A DNA stretch of 64,000 nt from JBJXGV01 sp046160485. GTDB lineage: Bacteria > Orphanbacterota > Orphanbacteria > JBJXGV01. Location: the NCBI GenBank assembly GCA_046160485.1, contig JBJXGV010000009.1:111772-175771 (forward strand), in the 5' to 3' direction. Every line of letters begins with the position of its first letter. Position 1 is the first letter of the stretch. Shown in pieces: positions 17,680-26,677 of the stretch. The notes under the pieces were generated by a model. It worked only from the letters and a program-made list of their open reading frames with translations. It searched no databases and was not told the DNA's origin. Made by a program: the position numbers and the translations under genes.

Positions 17680-20370
17680 ATGAGACCCTCGAGGGCTCTC
17701 CGTGCGCTTGTCGGCTCGATTCTGCTTCACTGTTGCTTCGTCGCCGCACCGCGTGCGCAGACCGCACGCCCGACCGCTCGCGAAACCGCGGGCGCCGACG
17801 TTGTGAAGCCCGGGATCCGTGGGGCTCGCGAATCCGAACCAATCGCGCGAGCCGGTGGTCCAGCCGACGCCATTCCGCATTCCGCGCGCCCGAGCCGCCA
17901 AGTCCGGCCGGCCACCCCAGCGGGATCAGAATCGTCCCCATCGAATGTGGCTGTGGCCAGCGACGAGAACTGGTCGTCGGCGTTCGGTGCGTTCGGTGGA
18001 GGCATGCCGTTCTGGTTCTATGCGGGCGGTCCGAACGCGCTCGCCGTGTTCGAAGGCACTTTGATAGCCGGAGGATGGTTCGAGAAGACGGCCGCTGGCG
18101 ACACCGTCTATCACATCGCTGCCTACGATGGACAGCGCTGGGTCTCCGTTGGGGGCGGAGTGTCCGATGGTTACTCCGGTACGTGGGTGAGCGCATTGGC
18201 AGTCTATGACGGGGAACTCGTCGCGGCAGGCAACTTCACGAAAGCGGGGGGCGTTTCGGCCAACGGGCTCGCGGCGTGGAACGGATCCTCCTGGCGCGCC
18301 TTGGGTACTGGGCTGCCGCCATACCAGGAGATCGACGCGTTCGTGCAGTACGGTAGCGATCTCGTCGCGGCGGGGCGATTCACATCGATCGGAGGTGTCG
18401 CCGCGGCGCATATCGCAAGGTGGAACGGCGCCGAGTGGACACCCCTTGCGGGCGGACTCTCTGGATTGGGCGCGACCGTCCGGACGGTGTGCGTCGCGGG
18501 TTCTGATCTCATCGCGGGCGGCAACTTCTCCATCGCAGGCACGGTGCCCGCGAGCAACATCGCTCGCTGGGACGGATTGGAGTGGCATGCGCTCGGCGCG
18601 GGAGTCGACGGGCGCGTCGAGGCGACAACGGTATTCGGATCCGACGTGATCGCGAGCGGTGTTTTCTCGAACGCCGGCGGCACGCCCGTGGAGAACATCG
18701 CACGCTGGGGCGGCACCGCATGGAGCGGGCTGGGCGATGGACTCACGCGCATCGGTGAGTTCGGCTCCGTCGCATCTCTCACCGTATTCGGGTCAGATCT
18801 CGTCGCATCGGGATTCTTCGACCAGTCAGGGCCTGATTCGATTCTCAGCATGGCGCGTTGGGACGGCGCCACGTGGAGCCAGTTCAGCGCGCCGGAAGAT
18901 CCGGTTTCATCTCAACTCCTCGTCGATGGCGACCGGCTGTGCGCCATCGGTCCCTTCGAGTGGGCCGGAGGATTTCCAGCATGGCACATCGCACAATGGG
19001 AGAACGAGCGTTGGCGCGCGCTCGGATTCGAGAAACCGGGGGGCATCAACGGCGGTGTCGGTGCATTGACGCACTATGAGAACAAGCTGGTCATCGGCGG
19101 ACAGTTCGGCGGCGCCGGTCAGACTCCCGCGGCATCCCTTGCAATCTTCGACGACAATCACTGGAAGGCGCTCGACGGCGATTTGGCAGGGGGCAGTCTA
19201 TTTGTATCGGCTCTGGCCGAGTTCGACGGCGCGTTGATCGTCGGTGGGTCGTTCGAGTCCGCCGGAGGAGTGCCGGTATCGAACATTGCGTCGTGTCGGG
19301 GACTTCAGCCCACGGAGTGGAGTTCTCTTGACGTGAACCTCAGCGCCATCGTGCTCGACCTCGATGTCTACGAAGGACGGCTCGTCGTTGCAGGAGATTT
19401 CTACGAGGTTAACGGAGAGTCGCATCCAGGGATCACGTCTTGGGATGGAGAGACGTGGGCGCCGTTCGGTGACGGCCTCGGGTGGGCTGTCTACTCGGTC
19501 GCGGAGTACCAGGGGGATCTCATCGCGGGAGGCACGTTCAACGTCGTGAACGGGTCGGGCGAGGCGCTGCGCCACGTGGCGCGGTGGGACGGCGCCGTCT
19601 GGCGACCCATGGCGGGTGGATTCGATGAAGCGGTCTTCGCGCTGAAGGTGTATCGCGGCGAGTTGATCGCAGGAGGCGGGTTTCAGATGTCAGGGACGAC
19701 CTCGGTCCCGCGAATCGCTCGGTGGGACGGTGAGTCGTGGCAAACACTACGCCAGCCAGGAGAGGGCGCGGACTGGCTCGTATGGTCGCTCGCCGTCCGC
19801 GACTCCACGCTACTGATTGGTGGAAGTTTCTCCACGATGGGTGATGTCATGTGTCCAGGCATCGCTGGCTGGACAGGCAGCGAGTTTCGAGCATTTGGAT
19901 CGGGGCTCGACGTGTTCGAGGCGGAAGTCGGTGGCGTGGGGGCGATACTGCCGATCACTACTGGCTTCGTCATGAGCGGCCTCTACGGGACGGTGGGTGG
20001 CAGGACGTCGTACAACATCTCGGAATGGGTGGAGCCGGCTGAGCCGTTGGCAGATGCGACATGGGTCCCCGGCTTTGTGGACGGCGCGTCGGAGGCAGTG
20101 CGTGCGACGCCGAATCGTCCGAACCCATTCGGTCCGCGCACAACGTTCGAGTTCACGCTGCCGCACCCCGACCACGTGCGCGTGACGATAGTAAACGCGT
20201 CTGGCGAGCGAGTCAGGACTGTGCTCGATCGGTCCATAGAGTCGGGGAACCACAAGCTTGAGTGGGATGCCCGCGACGACGCCGGCAGGACGTTGCCGTC
20301 GGGCGTGTACTTCGCAAGACTGGAGGCCGGCCCCGCCGTTTCCACTCGCAAGATGGTGCTAGCCCGCTGA
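17680..20370 (+). CDS. Exported beta-propeller protein with FlgD-like C-terminus
   Basis: An 896-residue product; ATG 17680 has AGGAG 6 nt upstream, and a signal peptide ends near PRAQT. Between about 110 and 800 there are roughly 14 repeats of ~45-50 residues of the form GSDLVAAGxFxxxGGVxAxxIARWNGxxWxxL, the WD/kelch-like pattern of delta-60-type propellers. These give a large beta-propeller, usually for binding rather than catalysis. The C-terminus has RPNPFGPRTTFEFTLP, VTIVNASGERV and GVYFARLE with end KMVLAR. It follows the protease by 66 bp in the same direction, so the two may be co-transcribed. Confidence 0.9.
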   Translation: MRPSRALRALVGSILLHCCFVAAPRAQTARPTARETAGADVVKPGIRGARESEPIARAGGPADAIPHSARPSRQVRPATPAGSESSPSNVAVASDENWSSAFGAFGGGMPFWFYAGGPNALAVFEGTLIAGGWFEKTAAGDTVYHIAAYDGQRWVSVGGGVSDGYSGTWVSALAVYDGELVAAGNFTKAGGVSANGLAAWNGSSWRALGTGLPPYQEIDAFVQYGSDLVAAGRFTSIGGVAAAHIARWNGAEWTPLAGGLSGLGATVRTVCVAGSDLIAGGNFSIAGTVPASNIARWDGLEWHALGAGVDGRVEATTVFGSDVIASGVFSNAGGTPVENIARWGGTAWSGLGDGLTRIGEFGSVASLTVFGSDLVASGFFDQSGPDSILSMARWDGATWSQFSAPEDPVSSQLLVDGDRLCAIGPFEWAGGFPAWHIAQWENERWRALGFEKPGGINGGVGALTHYENKLVIGGQFGGAGQTPAASLAIFDDNHWKALDGDLAGGSLFVSALAEFDGALIVGGSFESAGGVPVSNIASCRGLQPTEWSSLDVNLSAIVLDLDVYEGRLVVAGDFYEVNGESHPGITSWDGETWAPFGDGLGWAVYSVAEYQGDLIAGGTFNVVNGSGEALRHVARWDGAVWRPMAGGFDEAVFALKVYRGELIAGGGFQMSGTTSVPRIARWDGESWQTLRQPGEGADWLVWSLAVRDSTLLIGGSFSTMGDVMCPGIAGWTGSEFRAFGSGLDVFEAEVGGVGAILPITTGFVMSGLYGTVGGRTSYNISEWVEPAEPLADATWVPGFVDGASEAVRATPNRPNPFGPRTTFEFTLPHPDHVRVTIVNASGERVRTVLDRSIESGNHKLEWDARDDAGRTLPSGVYFARLEAGPAVSTRKMVLAR

Positions 20371-20412
20371 TCGCTCCGCCGAACGAGGACGGGTGACTCC
20401 AAACGCATTCTG

Positions 20413-20449
20413 CCCCCATCCCCGCGCGTGGCGAGAAGGCGGGGGAGGG
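20413..20449 (+). repeat. GC-rich hairpin repeat (REP-like), copy 1
   Basis: Consensus CCATCCCCGCGC-GGCGAGAAGGC-GGGGGAGGG. The two ends pair as a long GC stem with a GGCGAGAAG-type loop. Nine copies were found in the window, all in spacers. Confidence 0.8.
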
Positions 20450-20624
20450 TGTGGTAGCTCGACTAGAACGTGACCGCGTGCTCGTCGTCCGCGGCGCGAG
20501 ACATTTGCGGCGTGCTTGACGGCGGGGCCGAATCATCACGGCCGGAAGACTGACAGTTCCGACGAGGCCGTGTGGAGAACCTGTTCGATCGTCTGGGCGG
20601 CATGATCAACACTGGGGGGCGCCA

Positions 20625-20912
20625 ATGGGCAAAAGTACATGCTCTGTGCATGGCCCGTACTATCCGGAAAGGGACGAGAAAGGATTCTCGATCAGCTCTT
20701 GCCCCAAATGCGAATACGAACAGAGTAGAGACGCGAGGCTTCAAGCGGCATCGCTTACCAGAGCGGCCGAGGATGGAGTGTGCGAATGCTGCGGCCAGCG
20801 GTTTGTCGAGCGGACGCGCGTACGCCCTGCTGCAAGAGGGGCGTGGGTGGGTACTCTTGGTCGATACGCGGCGCAGGGCGTATGCCCCGCCTGCTTCAAT
20901 AAGTGGAGCTAA
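20625..20912 (+). CDS. Small Cys-rich (zinc-ribbon-like) protein
   Basis: A 95-residue product with Cys clusters CSVHG, CPKC, CECC and CPAC, spaced as one or two zinc ribbons; the HGPYYPE and CPKCEYE context supports this. No signal peptide, so cytoplasmic. A G-run lies upstream of ATG 20625. Hairpin repeats flank the gene on both sides and an HNH protein follows. Function unknown; nucleic acid binding is a guess from the ribbons. Confidence 0.7.
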   Translation: MGKSTCSVHGPYYPERDEKGFSISSCPKCEYEQSRDARLQAASLTRAAEDGVCECCGQRFVERTRVRPAARGAWVGTLGRYAAQGVCPACFNKWS

Positions 20913-20975
20913 CTACGGCCGCTCGCGTTCTCCCGTAGCCAGAAGCGAGAGTGCGAAGTCTAATACGCGAGAGAT

Positions 20976-21010
20976 CCCATCCCCGCGCGGGGCGAGAAGG
21001 CGGGGGAGGG
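20976..21010 (+). repeat. GC-rich hairpin repeat (REP-like), copy 2
   Basis: Same consensus as copy 1, here with the perfect palindrome CCCCGCGCGGGG at the 5' arm. It separates the Cys-rich gene from the HNH gene. Confidence 0.8.
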
Positions 21011-21032
21011 GCTCTGATGAAAGGCGAAGCCG

Positions 21033-21692
21033 ATGGCGTTCCCCCGCGATGACGTAGCCAAGCTCCTCGCGGCCTGTCATCGACGGTGCTGCATTTGCCA
21101 CCGCTACTGTGGCGTCAAGATCGAGACGGATCATATCGTGCCGAGTGGCGAACGGGGGTCCGACGATATCGAGAACGCGATTCCCGTCTGTTTCGAATGC
21201 CATGCGGAGATCCATAGTTACAACGACAAGCACCCGCGAGGACGCAAGTTCACCGCAGACGAGTTGCGCGCGCACAAGGAGCAATGGCTCCGTCTCGTGA
21301 CGGAACGCCCGGAGATACTCCTCGCGCCGAGCCGCGCGGCAGACGTAGGTCCCTTGCAGGCGTTGATCGATGAGCTTGAATTCAACGAGCAGGTCGGGTG
21401 GCAGCCGGACGCGAAGGTCCAGGGATGCCCGTTTCGCGACGAGCAGTTTGGAAGAGCGATCCGTGAGGGCGCGATATCGACGCTGGACGACAATCTCAAG
21501 AAGCAGATTCTGTCTGCGTACGTTGCGATCGGACGGGCGAATCAGCACATCGCCGGTGTGATGGCGCAGCCGCCGGTCGGCAACAATTGGGCGGAGGCAG
21601 TGAATCGCGCCGCCAGGAGCATTTCGGCTGCGAGGAACGAGGTTTCGAACGCGCGTGGGACGCTACTTACGTTCCTCGCGTCGGCAGAATGA
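21033..21692 (+). CDS. HNH endonuclease-family protein
   Basis: A 219-residue product. Residues 15-62 form an HNH/treble-clef site: CCICHR, ETDHIVP (D33-H34), IENAIPVC (Asn), then CFECHAEIH with Cys and His ligands. This core binds zinc and a catalytic metal and usually nicks DNA. The remaining ~150 residues are helical, without a recognised domain (LQALIDELEFNEQVGWQ, an Ala-rich end). The start at 21033 lies just after a hairpin repeat, with a weak GGCG site. Its place in a set of unrelated small genes including a TIR protein suggests an accessory or defence role, but that is inference. Confidence 0.85.
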   Translation: MAFPRDDVAKLLAACHRRCCICHRYCGVKIETDHIVPSGERGSDDIENAIPVCFECHAEIHSYNDKHPRGRKFTADELRAHKEQWLRLVTERPEILLAPSRAADVGPLQALIDELEFNEQVGWQPDAKVQGCPFRDEQFGRAIREGAISTLDDNLKKQILSAYVAIGRANQHIAGVMAQPPVGNNWAEAVNRAARSISAARNEVSNARGTLLTFLASAE

Positions 21693-21782
21693 CGCACCCC
21701 CTCATCCTTCAATGGGATGGTGAGGCCGAATGCACGCGCGTGACGCGTTCGACCGGTCGGCCGATGGCGACCGCGACGACGG

Positions 21783-22331
21783 GTGGCGCGGAGAAAGGAA
21801 AGCACGCTGAACCTGACATGGCGAGAGTACTTGCCGGTAGGAGCGCTCATCATTGCGCTAGTCTCGATGCTGGTTTCCATTGCGACGTTTCGCCGGACCA
21901 GCAAGCTGCAGCGTTTTGACTATGCGCCCCGGCTGCAACTCGCCGAAGAGACAATGGAAGTCGGTGGCGCAGATGCGAAGGACGCGTTCTCGTACAGCGT
22001 CGCGCTGGAGAATCCCGGTTCAAAGCCAGTGCGCGTGGATGCCGTGTATATGGACTATGGCAGCAAAGCTCGCCCGACAGGAATGATGAAGTATCGCATC
22101 GAAGGCGAGTTCTATCTTCCGGCGGGTGGCAGGCGCCCGATCGCATGCGTGGTTTCCGGCAGTGAGACCCAGAAGGTGATGCGAAACCTGGGCACCGATA
22201 TCTGTTCGTTTCACCTGCGCGTTTGCGTCCACACTGATCACGGGATTGTGGAACGTCACCGTACGCTGGTTCAAATTAATCAGGGTGGCGGCGGCATGTA
22301 CGTCGTGCCACGCGGCGACATTATCCTGTAA
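21783..22331 (+). CDS. Hypothetical protein with one N-terminal membrane span
   Basis: A 182-residue product; one membrane segment at about residues 17-38 (LPVGALIIALVSMLVSIATF), then a beta-rich soluble domain (YSVALENPGSKPVRVDAVY, REF-like strands, ending YVVPRGDIIL). The single-span-plus-beta-sandwich layout is common in small accessory proteins of unknown role. GTG 21783 is the only start that keeps the span complete with margin; the ribosome site is poor. It lies 90 bp after the HNH gene in the same direction, and the two may form a unit. Confidence 0.7.
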   Translation: MARRKESTLNLTWREYLPVGALIIALVSMLVSIATFRRTSKLQRFDYAPRLQLAEETMEVGGADAKDAFSYSVALENPGSKPVRVDAVYMDYGSKARPTGMMKYRIEGEFYLPAGGRRPIACVVSGSETQKVMRNLGTDICSFHLRVCVHTDHGIVERHRTLVQINQGGGGMYVVPRGDIIL

Positions 22332-22416
22332 CGCCAAATCTACAACCGCCGCTCGAAAACCGCGTCACCCACACGTCATCCGCCGCATCCCCGGTCGAGC
22401 AATCCCTCGGCTTCGT

Positions 22417-22456
22417 TCATCCGTCCGGAGCGTTGACAGGGGCGCGGGGGAAAAGA
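22417..22456 (+). repeat. Second type of GC-rich spacer repeat, copy 1
   Basis: The core CCGTCCGGAGCGTTGACAGG plus GGCGCGGGGGA is identical to that at 23219-23260. The two copies flank the lipoprotein gene at 22645. Confidence 0.7.
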
Positions 22457-22644
22457 TAGGGTCGCGAGGATGGATGGCGTCCCGTGGGGGCCGCGTGCCC
22501 CGCGGGCTCGAACCGTTACTCCGCGTTCGTCCCTACGAGACGCCGGTACCGCGACGGCGCGGGCGGGACAGACCTTCCGCCACCGAGTTGCTCCAAGGCG
22601 GAGGGGTAATCATGCGACGAGCAGCGTCGCGCCTGGAGGAGGGC

Positions 22645-23154
22645 ATGCTTCGCAGATTCGCGTTGGTTGTCTTGACGGCCTGCTTGATTGGCAGCTGCGG
22701 TGCTCGGCAGTCACGAGAGCCCAAGGTCCCGAAGGAGGTGCAGACGGCGGCTAGCGAACAACTTCAACGCGCGGTTTTGCAGTGCGGCGATGCACACTTC
22801 GCGCGCCTCGTTGGGTCGAGCGATCGACTCTATGAACTCGCATCGCCCACGTGGGTTGCCACGGACCTCGGTGGCCTGATCTCGGACGCTGAACGACGGA
22901 ATGGCGTTGACGCGAGATACTCCATCGGCGTCAGCTTTGAGTCTCGGCGATACTGGAGCGACGCTAGTGGCGCCTGGTCCACGTGGGAACCGACGTACAC
23001 CAACGTCATGTTTAATTGGCACGCCACTCATGTTGGTGGCGATTGGGATCTAGACGATACGGAGTTCTTTGCTGGTGGCGTCAAGAATGCAACACGGGTC
23101 TACAGCGCGCGCGGCTTGGTTTGCGATGATATCCCGCGCGCCGTCAAGCCTTAG
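22645..23154 (+). CDS. Hypothetical lipoprotein
   Basis: A 169-residue product with a lipobox at LIGSC (Cys18) and GGAGGAGGG upstream of the ATG. The long frame starting at 22246 is not supported. The mature part has paired Cys (LQCGDAHF and GLVCDD) and many aromatic residues (RRYWSDASGAWSTWEPTY), suggesting a compact beta domain. It resembles no family I can name. It stands alone between two copies of the second spacer repeat, cassette-like. Confidence 0.75.
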   Translation: MLRRFALVVLTACLIGSCGARQSREPKVPKEVQTAASEQLQRAVLQCGDAHFARLVGSSDRLYELASPTWVATDLGGLISDAERRNGVDARYSIGVSFESRRYWSDASGAWSTWEPTYTNVMFNWHATHVGGDWDLDDTEFFAGGVKNATRVYSARGLVCDDIPRAVKP

Positions 23155-23218
23155 GCACAGAAGTGGGTATCAACGGCGATTCTGATATTGCCATCTCCGC
23201 CTCACCGCCCGCATTACC

Positions 23219-23260
23219 CGCCCTCCGTCCGGAGCGTTGACAGGGGCGCGGGGGAGGCGA
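23219..23260 (+). repeat. Second type of GC-rich spacer repeat, copy 2
   Basis: Identical 31-nt core to 22417-22456. The following ~60 bases (from about 23287) also resemble 20450-20510, downstream of hairpin repeat copy 1, so similarity extends beyond the core. Confidence 0.7.
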
Positions 23261-23378
23261 TGGGAAGCGTGCGGCGATGGGCTCGGGCGTGGTAGGCTCG
23301 ACGTGTGATTGCGCGGTCGTCCTCCGTGGCGCGAGAGGCGCTCTGGAGCAAGCAAGACATTCGTGGGCGCAAAGGGTC

Positions 23379-24257
23379 ATGTATAACCTCCTCGTCACAG
23401 CTGCAGAAGGTGCGTGGGATCTGCCTGCGTACGAGTACGACCGCACGCGTTTCCTGGAGCACACGGCCGGGAGCATCAAGGCAAGGCTCGCGACGCTCGA
23501 CTCGTCGGCCTTGGAGGAATTGAAATCGCTGCCCACCTTGTTCACGTATGAAGGCGACGACGAGCCCGTTCGTGTGGGCTACATCAGACGCATTCGCGAA
23601 CGTGGGCGTAGTCTTCTCATCGAGTATGAGTTCGATGACAGCGTCCGACCATTTACCTTCTCCGCGCTCAAACCCCTTCAGGTCAAACTCGATATCGAAG
23701 GCTGGGAAATGTCGCGGACACACTGGGCGGTCAAGGACGAAGACCTGTTTGAGCTCTTGTCCTCGGTTGGGCTCGTTGATGCCAGCTACGTCGGCGAAGG
23801 GCGTCCGCCGGGTCGTGTTGAAGAAATGCGCTTCAAGGTCGCACTCTCCTTCCCTGGCGAGAAGCGGGCGTACGTTGCGGAGGTAGCGGCCGAGGTTAAG
23901 AAGCGACTCGGACGCGGGACCGTTTTCTACGACAAAGACTTCACAGCGCAACTAGCTCGCCCTAATCTCGACACGCTGCTGCAAAGGATCTATCTCAACA
24001 ACTCGGACCTGGTCGTCGTGTTTCTTTGCGCTGAGTACGAGCGAAAGGACTGGTGTGGCCTTGAGTGGCGCGCCATTCGCAACATCATCAAGAACAAGAA
24101 CGATCACGCGATCATGTTTATGCGCTTCGACGAGGCCGACGTCAGCGGAACGTTTTCGATTGACGGCCACGTAAGCCTTGAGGAGCACACGCCACTTGAG
24201 TCCGCGCGCTTGATCGTTGAGAGAGTGCGCCTCAATGACCTGCCGATAGGAACCTGA
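23379..24257 (+). CDS. TIR-domain protein, likely NADase-type immune effector
   Basis: A 292-residue product. Residues ~150-285 form a TIR domain: FKVALSFPGEKR opening strand, VFYDKDF, SDLVVVFLCAEY and WCGLEWRAI, where the Glu (about 228) is at the catalytic position of TIR NAD-cleaving enzymes. The N-terminal ~130 residues (LPTLFTYEGDDEPVRVGYI, LDIEGWEMSRTHWAVKD) look like a separate conserved domain that I cannot name, presumably the sensor or adaptor. TIR effectors kill or arrest infected cells by depleting NAD+. ATG 23379 is chosen because upstream sequence in frame is repeat-derived. The gene stands alone in an island with an HNH and membrane proteins; defence is inferred from domain and context. 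Confidence 0.88.
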   Translation: MYNLLVTAAEGAWDLPAYEYDRTRFLEHTAGSIKARLATLDSSALEELKSLPTLFTYEGDDEPVRVGYIRRIRERGRSLLIEYEFDDSVRPFTFSALKPLQVKLDIEGWEMSRTHWAVKDEDLFELLSSVGLVDASYVGEGRPPGRVEEMRFKVALSFPGEKRAYVAEVAAEVKKRLGRGTVFYDKDFTAQLARPNLDTLLQRIYLNNSDLVVVFLCAEYERKDWCGLEWRAIRNIIKNKNDHAIMFMRFDEADVSGTFSIDGHVSLEEHTPLESARLIVERVRLNDLPIGT

Positions 24258-24362
24258 TCCGATCGGGAAGCGCCGCGCGTGGCCGGGTTGCGCGCGACGG
24301 GCGGCGCGAAGCGACCGAGGGGCGGCTAGGGATCGCGCTCGCGTAGAGCTTCTACGTACTGC

Positions 24363-24872
24363 TCACCGAGTGAGAATCACCTTTGTGGTCTTGCCGCTGT
24401 CAACGTGCGCTTCCGCGTGTGCTATGCCACCAGTGTAATTCTGAGAAAACGCAGACCCTGGGACCTCCCAGACGATTCTGCACGCAAGGTAGTAGTCGCC
24501 CGGCGTCAAGTTCTCAAACCTAAACCGGCCCTCGCCATCAGCGATCATAGTGCGAACAAATGACGTCGCCCGCAGATCGGGCGCTTCGAGAGCTTCTCCA
24601 CGCACGACCGAGCGGTCGTACCATTCTGAGGAGTAGGAGGTGGCTGGATTCAAGACGACTTCATTCCCGGCGCCATACTTCACGTCGCCCCCACGTGTCT
24701 TCAGAAATGCCTGTCCTTCGATGCTCGCATCACCGGGCACGCGGTACGGGTCGTACTCTTCCTCGCGAAACCACATGGTGCGTGCCGCGGGACCGCGCAT
24801 CTGCGTAAAGCAGCCGGCGAGTGTGAGAGATAGGGCGACCGTTGCGACGGTTGTCGTCCACGGCGGTTTCAT
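24363..24872 (-). CDS. Lipoprotein with carboxypeptidase-regulatory-like (prealbumin-fold) domain
   Basis: A 169-residue product; ATG 24872 has GAGGAGG upstream. Lipobox LTLAGC (Cys21). The mature part is a beta-sandwich of the carboxypeptidase regulatory type: DASIEGQAFLKTRGGDV near the start and GRFRFENLTPGDYYLACRI near the end, then VDSGKTTKVILTR. Such domains are structural or binding modules on surface lipoproteins. The gene is convergent with the TIR gene, with about 105 bases between their stops. Confidence 0.8.
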   Translation of the reverse strand: MKPPWTTTVATVALSLTLAGCFTQMRGPAARTMWFREEEYDPYRVPGDASIEGQAFLKTRGGDVKYGAGNEVVLNPATSYSSEWYDRSVVRGEALEAPDLRATSFVRTMIADGEGRFRFENLTPGDYYLACRIVWEVPGSAFSQNYTGGIAHAEAHVDSGKTTKVILTR

Positions 24873-25263
24873 AGGGGACACCTCCTCTTGAGCCGATGCG
24901 TGAATTGCACTTAGGGAGGGGTCCACTATGGTAGCCCACTCCCACGATGCCCGCCACTCGCTCGTTCCAACTCCGTCGGCCGGGTCTGCGCCCTCCGTGC
25001 TGAGGCAGACTCGGGCGAAGCGAAGACTTCAACGACTAGCAGGCAGTCCGATCGCGGTCCGGATCGCCGCGACCGTCCTCCGATCCCGATGATATCCGGG
25101 GAGTCCGACCGCGGCACCACGATTCAGCACGCGGTACCCGCTCTCGACGAGCGGCCCCGCAACCGTCGCCCACACGTCATTCTTGATGATCGCGATGCCC
25201 GTCGAGTCATTGCGCACGCGCTCGGCCCGTGGCGCGGTGAGACAGTCTTGCCGCGTCAGCGCC
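24873..25263 (-). other. Spacer with a possible decayed gene end
   Basis: On the minus strand, 25029-25215 reads as protein-like sequence (GIAIIKNDVWATVAGPLVESGY then VLNRGAAVGLPGYHRD, ending at a stop), but no start or upstream domain is visible. It may be the 3' remnant of a truncated gene. Nothing else was found here apart from the ribosome site of the lipoprotein gene. Confidence 0.35.
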
Positions 25264-25968
25264 TCAAGGCTTCGAGTTCTTCGCCGACAGGACGGCTCTG
25301 ATGTGTGCTTCGATGGGTGCCATCCTAAACTTGTTGATCGGGTCATCATTCGGATCTCTCAAGCTGGCGTGACGCATCGAATACATGTCCTTGAAGGCGC
25401 CGGCCAACAAGCGGCGAGTGAGGAGCATATGGCCGCTCGCGGTGGCTGCGGATATCAAGACGCGCAAGTATTCCTGGTCGTCGATGCCCTCGCGAATCTG
25501 AAACACCAGCATCGCGTACGCCGGGATGCAGAGGAGATAGTGAATCGCCAGCTCCGTTCTCGCAGTCTTTGAGCCGTGGGTTTCGCAGTATGCCTCCCAC
25601 TCTGGCAGGTACGAGAACAGCCGAGGGTCGAAGTAGGGCTCCACAAGCCGGCAGAGCATGCTCCAGTTTGTCGCGATCCGCTCCAATGTTCGCCTGCGCA
25701 CCCACGACGCAACCGTCAAGATCCCCAGGAGGGCACCCGCACACGCGATCGCGTCAGAATCCAAGACATAATCCTGCGCCGGTCGGCTCTGCAGCAGGCC
25801 AATGACCACCGCGCCTACGAGAAGAATCATCAGTCCGAGGAAGACATCTCGTCGGCGTTGGAGCGCCCGAATGTCGTTGCGCGTCTCCGACCAATATCTC
25901 ACGAGATGTGGCTCGAACTGAGCCAGCGCTGCGATCCGCTCCTCTGTCTCTGAAGGCTTGAACGCCAT
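25264..25968 (-). CDS. Hypothetical four-helix membrane protein
   Basis: A 234-residue product; ATG 25968 has GGAGGAAT upstream. Two membrane spans at about 42-60 and 72-88 and two more at about 143-160 and 168-188. The N-terminal helix is charged and the C-terminus is soluble. The paired-span layout with a soluble helical start recalls SLATT-type membrane effectors that accompany nucleotide-signalling or TIR systems, but no diagnostic motif is seen. It may belong with the nearby TIR island. Confidence 0.75.
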   Translation of the reverse strand: MAFKPSETEERIAALAQFEPHLVRYWSETRNDIRALQRRRDVFLGLMILLVGAVVIGLLQSRPAQDYVLDSDAIACAGALLGILTVASWVRRRTLERIATNWSMLCRLVEPYFDPRLFSYLPEWEAYCETHGSKTARTELAIHYLLCIPAYAMLVFQIREGIDDQEYLRVLISAATASGHMLLTRRLLAGAFKDMYSMRHASLRDPNDDPINKFRMAPIEAHIRAVLSAKNSKP

Positions 25969-26078
25969 TCGTATTCCTCCGCTTCTAGCGCCGCATCTCC
26001 GAGCCCGTGAGCCTACGCTCGGTCGCTCCCCGAAGGGTCATGCCGCTCTCCGCGCTCCCGCCATGGCGAGGCGAGATT

Positions 26079-26648
26079 CTACCTGAGAACCACAGCCTTC
26101 TGCGATCCGACAGCCTCTCCGTTCACGCGCAGCTGATAGAAGTACGTCCCCGACGCGACCTGTCGGCCAGCATCGTCGGCACCGTTCCATTCTACCGCGT
26201 GATTCCCGGCGGTCTGCGGCTCATCGACGAGCGTGCGAACGAGCGCGCCTGAGGAGTCGTAGATACGGAGTTCGACAGCCGCCGACGCGTCAACCGTGAA
26301 TGCGATCTGCGTGGATGGATTGAACGGGTTCGGGCGCGCGGGTTCCAGAATGCCGGATTTACTAGCTGGCGCCGGATGAGCCAGCCTCACGTCAGTTCCC
26401 GACCCCGTGAAGATGTTCCCGCCGAACGTCCACGGGTATCCATTCGGGTTTCCGGGATCACTGGCGCCTTGCGTGAACCAAAGATCGCCGTTGTGAGTCA
26501 GCGCCACCACGTTCGCCGTGGTGATCGAATAGCTAGAGGCTACGGTATTCGTGCCCCCTTGCGCCTCGACCCTCCTCGATCCGAGATGGTAGGCAATCGC
26601 GAGCGCGAGAATCCCGAGCGAGACGTAGAAGAAACGGCGAGCATGCAT
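26079..26648 (-). CDS. Short exported protein dominated by a FlgD-like C-terminal domain
   Basis: A 189-residue product; ATG 26648 has GGAGATC upstream. Signal/anchor at residues 5-25. Only ~70 residues precede the terminal domain and include HNGDLWFTQGASDPGNP, a strand-rich piece. The end has RPNPFNPSTQIAFTVD, LRIYDSSGALVRTL, GTYFYQL and KAVVLR, a textbook FlgD-like/type-A-like export domain. The small cargo makes it useful for defining the minimal signal. It precedes the 26678 gene's stop on the same strand by 30 bases, so the two are probably co-transcribed, with 27916 upstream. Confidence 0.88.
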   Translation of the reverse strand: MHARRFFYVSLGILALAIAYHLGSRRVEAQGGTNTVASSYSITTANVVALTHNGDLWFTQGASDPGNPNGYPWTFGGNIFTGSGTDVRLAHPAPASKSGILEPARPNPFNPSTQIAFTVDASAAVELRIYDSSGALVRTLVDEPQTAGNHAVEWNGADDAGRQVASGTYFYQLRVNGEAVGSQKAVVLR

Positions 26649-26677
26649 GACGTGATCTCCTCTGGGTAGTGAATAGT

